This document shows positions 6,548 to 8,393 of a stretch of 8,393 bases of DNA, piece after piece. This DNA is from Bacillota bacterium (GTDB taxonomy: Bacteria > Bacillota_C > Negativicutes > Sporomusales > Sporomusaceae): positions 1 to 8,393 of the forward strand of contig JAEZQV010000203.1 of the NCBI GenBank assembly GCA_023441125.1, read 5' to 3'. Below the pieces are notes generated by a model. The model saw nothing but the letters and a program-made list of their open reading frames with translations. It ran no database searches and was not told where the DNA came from. How positions within the stretch are numbered: position 1 is the stretch's first letter; each line of letters opens with the position of its first letter. The position numbers were made by a program, and so were the translations under genes.

Positions 6548-7288
6548 ATGCGTATCGACAGGGAGAAATGCGCCGGCTGCGGGCAGTGTGTGGAATATTG
6601 CACCCTGGGCAATATAGCCTCCCGGCAGCGTGATCCTGCTAGCGGCAAAATTTTTTATGAAATCTGTGAAGACGAGTGTGTGGATTGCAATGTTTGCTAT
6701 AACGCCAAAGTCTGCTCGGCCGACGCGCTGTACAGGCCGGAATATGATTGGCCCCGTGTCCTGCGCGTCCAGTTCAGTGATCCGATGATGGTTCATCCCA
6801 AAACCAATGTTCCCGGCCGCGGTACGGAGGAAATGAAAACGAACGAGGTTACCGGCCGGATTAAGCCAGGGTTTGTGGGAATTTCCTGCGAGATGGGCCG
6901 GCCGGCTGTTGGTACAAGATTCTATGATGTGGAAAAAGTAGCGATGGCGCTCGCCAAACTGGGTGTGGAATTTGAGCCGGCCAACCCGTGCACTCAGGTG
7001 ATGGCCGACCCGCATACCGGCGTATTCCGGGCTGATGTCAGAAATGAAAAGGTATTATCGGCCATCATCGAAATGATTGTGCCGGTAGGCAAAGCGGCGG
7101 AAGTACTGGCTACCATTCGCAATGTCGCCCCTGGCGTGGACTGTGTCTTCAGCGTGGATCTGATCACGCTGGTTAATGCAGACTTATCCTATCCGGCCAC
7201 CGCTATCCTCCAGGAGCTTAACTGGACAGCGCGGCCTAACGGCAAACTGAATACCGGCCTCGGCAGACCGTTGGCCAGGGAGGTGTAA
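6548..7288 (+). CDS. Two-cluster ferredoxin-domain protein with uncharacterised C-terminal domain
   Basis: A 246-residue protein. The N-terminal ~60 residues are a ferredoxin-like domain: C8, C11, C14, C18 form a classic CxxCxxCxxxC, and C44, C47, C50, C56 form a variant CxxCxxC-x5-C, with an extra C40 just before it. Two [4Fe-4S] clusters are likely, the second with unusual spacing. Residues ~75-246 form a globular domain I do not recognise (FVGISCEMGRPAVGTRFYDV at ~109-128, then EFEPANPCTQVM), with further cysteines C114, C148 and C199. No signal or membrane segment is visible. The ATG is set by a strong AAGGAGG (6534-6540) that overlaps the flavoprotein stop codon, so the gene is in the same operon. 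It may be an additional electron carrier or a maturation/regulatory partner of the CooS-like enzyme; the sequence does not decide. Confidence 0.85.
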   Translation: MRIDREKCAGCGQCVEYCTLGNIASRQRDPASGKIFYEICEDECVDCNVCYNAKVCSADALYRPEYDWPRVLRVQFSDPMMVHPKTNVPGRGTEEMKTNEVTGRIKPGFVGISCEMGRPAVGTRFYDVEKVAMALAKLGVEFEPANPCTQVMADPHTGVFRADVRNEKVLSAIIEMIVPVGKAAEVLATIRNVAPGVDCVFSVDLITLVNADLSYPATAILQELNWTARPNGKLNTGLGRPLAREV

Positions 7289-7291
7289 AGC

Positions 7292-7927
7292 ATGACCCAT
7301 ACTCTTCATCGCATCGGCACCCAGGCAAGCCTGTCCCAGGATTTCGCCATGCATTCCATGCCGGCCCGCGGCTTTAATCATGAAGGCGCCACACTCAAGC
7401 TGCAGGGCTTTTTAGCCACTGCCCAAAAGCATAAGGCCGTCAACCTTGGGGACGGAAAGAGAGGGAATCAGTTTAAAATTGAATATGAGGACATGTATGC
7501 CCATTTGGCTACCATAACCCATGCGGTCTTTACCGATCAGGAGGAGGTCGCCGCCGTATTACAAGAGCTTAAAGAAGCCGACTACGGCATGTCGATCACG
7601 GTATCCGGGCTGTTCGAAAAACTATTTGCCTGCTGCGCTCACGCCGGCATTCAGCCGCATGCCGTGGAGCATTCGCTGGGAGTACTTGGCAGGACCGAGA
7701 AGCTGCCTGACAGCGACATAGCGCAAGTTACTACAATGTGCGGCCATGCGCAGGTGGCGCAAGGTCTGGTACGCCGGATTATCCGCAAGGTAAAAAAAGG
7801 GGAGCTGACACCGGCCGAAGCCGGCGTTGAACTTGCCAAGCCCTGCGGGTGCGGTGTCTTTAATCCCGTGCGGGCCGCGCGCCTGCTTGAAGAGTTTTGT
7901 GCGTTATACTGTGTTTCATACCGGTAA
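7292..7927 (+). CDS. Conserved-looking Cys/His-rich protein of unknown function
   Basis: A 211-residue protein I cannot assign to a family. Its ATG follows the upstream stop codon by three bases and is preceded by AGGGAGG (7277-7283), so it is the last intact gene of the operon. It is soluble and has an unusual number of potential metal ligands: C114-C115, C150 followed by H152 (MCGHAQV), C185 and C187 in KPCGCGVFNP, C203, C207, and eleven histidines. Clear coding features are the tight spacing, the strong ribosome site and a composition matching its neighbours. A role in metal or cluster handling for the CooS-like enzyme, or as a partner of the preceding ferredoxin-domain protein, is inference only. 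The C-terminal end overlaps the panB fragment in another frame, so the last few residues may be a recent junction. Confidence 0.8.
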   Translation: MTHTLHRIGTQASLSQDFAMHSMPARGFNHEGATLKLQGFLATAQKHKAVNLGDGKRGNQFKIEYEDMYAHLATITHAVFTDQEEVAAVLQELKEADYGMSITVSGLFEKLFACCAHAGIQPHAVEHSLGVLGRTEKLPDSDIAQVTTMCGHAQVAQGLVRRIIRKVKKGELTPAEAGVELAKPCGCGVFNPVRAARLLEEFCALYCVSYR

Positions 7928-8090
7928 ACAGGCCCGGATTATTGAACAGATTCAGGCTATCCAGCAAGCCGGTATTTTGGTGATGGGCCATATTGGCCTG
8001 ACACCCCAGTTTATAGGCCAAATTGGCGGTTATAAGGCGCAGGGCCGCAGTGCGGCGGCGGCTCTCAAGCTGGTTAACCAGGAGAAATAA
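7911..8090 (+). pseudogene. panB: Internal fragment of panB (3-methyl-2-oxobutanoate hydroxymethyltransferase)
   Basis: The frame encodes VMGHIGLTPQ and then GGYKAQGR, followed by ALKLVNQEK and a stop. These match the signature of ketopantoate hydroxymethyltransferase (typically GHLGLTPQSV then GGYKVQG), the first pantothenate-pathway enzyme, which acts on ketoisovalerate. Only about 55 of the usual ~260-280 residues are present: the ~110 N-terminal residues and the C-terminal half with the rest of the active site are missing. The frame is open upstream to 7827 but there resembles only the overlapping gene, with no ribosome site. The possible GTG at 7911 also lacks a clear one. It ends just before a strong terminator. 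The best reading is a decayed or transferred remnant; a short expressed peptide is possible but unsupported. Confidence 0.75.
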
Positions 8091-8111
8091 TAGATAATTT
8101 AGCGGGAAGCG

Positions 8112-8157
8112 GGTGCCGCTCATAGGTTTGAAAACCTGTGCTGCGGCGCCTTTTTTT
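8112..8157 (+). terminator. Strong intrinsic terminator ending the cooF-cooS operon
   Basis: GGTGCCGC (8112-8119) pairs with GCGGCGCC (8143-8150), with one G-U. Inside lies a second stem of about eight pairs (CATAGGTT with AACCTGTG). Seven T residues follow at 8151-8157. It is the first convincing stop signal after the promoter at 3230, so the operon transcript probably spans about 4.9 kb. Confidence 0.9.
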
Positions 8158-8206
8158 ATTTGCCGTTCATGATGTCAAGAATCCTAATGAAGATGTCAAA
8201 AAATTC

Positions 8207-8285
8207 AGAAGGCAAAAAGCCGGTTACCTGGGAATATATATCCCACGAACTAAACTTGAACTTACAACAGGCCTGTGCGTAGGTT
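8207..8285 (+). repeat. Dispersed 'GGAATATATA' element, copy 2
   Basis: Second copy of the block at 1044-1117. The core is GGGAATATATATCCC (8230-8244), an imperfect dyad with a seven-base AT centre. It is followed by ACTTAC and the palindrome ACAGGCCTGT (8265-8274) merging into GGCCTGTGCG. It ends about 35 bases before the ilvD start and follows the operon terminator, so it sits in the ilvD leader or promoter region. Both copies point the same way, towards the next gene. Confidence 0.6.
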
Positions 8286-8320
8286 TTTTGCAAAGGCAAA
8301 TGGAAGGAGCAGCACGATTT

Positions 8321-8393
8321 ATGAGAAGTCATATTACCACACGAGGACTGGAACGGGCCACACACCGGGCACTGTATTATTCCATGGGGCACC
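8321..8393 (+). CDS. ilvD: Dihydroxy-acid dehydratase, N-terminus (3' partial)
   Basis: Only 24 codons are in the window. MRSHITTRGLERATHRALYY followed by SMGH matches the start of IlvD-family proteins (typically MRSDxxxKGxERAPHRSLLxAxG), the iron-sulfur dehydratase making 2-keto acids in valine and isoleucine synthesis. Start evidence: GGAAGGAGC at 8302-8310 precedes the ATG by about ten bases. The gene runs off the window edge, so catalytic residues and cluster cysteines cannot be checked. A related sugar-acid dehydratase of the IlvD/Edd family is the main alternative. Confidence 0.82.
   Translation, partial: MRSHITTRGLERATHRALYYSMGH

Noticed and set aside
8158..8320. T-box or leucine/valine leader peptide before ilvD
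   Set aside because: No T-box core sequence, no short frame rich in branched-chain codons, and only a weak hairpin before the T-run at about 8284.
1..8393. CRISPR arrays, tRNA/rRNA genes, transposases or insertion-sequence ends
   Set aside because: None seen on either strand by inspection.

Overview
The window reads as part of an anaerobic, spore-former-type Firmicutes genome. My best guess is Negativicutes/Sporomusaceae. The grounds are strong AAGGAGG-type ribosome sites, a sigma-54 activator with a PrpR_N sensor, a CooF/CooS module and moderately GC-rich genes separated by AT-rich spacers. This placement is an inference from gene content, since no rRNA or other marker gene is present.

Region 1-1199: the 3' part of a soluble chemotaxis-type signalling protein whose sensor half is the C-terminal part of a PrpR_N-like domain. 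It is followed by a 317-base spacer holding a probable terminator, a competing hairpin, one copy of a dispersed 'GGAATATATA' element and a nested stem-loop just before the next gene. Region 1200-3110: a complete sigma-54-dependent activator (PrpR_N, PAS, AAA+, Fis-type HTH). Region 3081-3287: a compact control region with two tandem dyad sites 33 bp apart, the activator's own terminator, and a near-perfect -24/-12 promoter.

Region 3288-7927 is a tightly packed five-gene operon: a four-cluster CooF-like ferredoxin, an unusually short CooS-like carbon monoxide dehydrogenase homologue (487 residues against about 636), an FAD/NAD(P) oxidoreductase, a two-cluster ferredoxin with an uncharacterised C-terminal domain, and a Cys/His-rich protein I do not recognise. 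The likely electron route is NAD(P)H to the flavoprotein to CooF to the CooS-like enzyme, or the reverse. The CooS homologue keeps the B- and D-cluster cysteines and most C-cluster ligands. It has lost the histidine-rich helical segment, and the usual Cys-Cys pair of the C-cluster is a single Cys. It may therefore not be an ordinary Ni-CO dehydrogenase.

Region 7911-8393: an internal fragment of panB (ketopantoate hydroxymethyltransferase) without its two ends, a strong terminator, a second copy of the 'GGAATATATA' element, and the first codons of ilvD.

The most interesting content is the combination of a PrpR_N-type sigma-54 activator, a neighbouring PrpR_N-type chemoreceptor, and a sigma-54-driven mini-CooS operon ending in two uncharacterised proteins.
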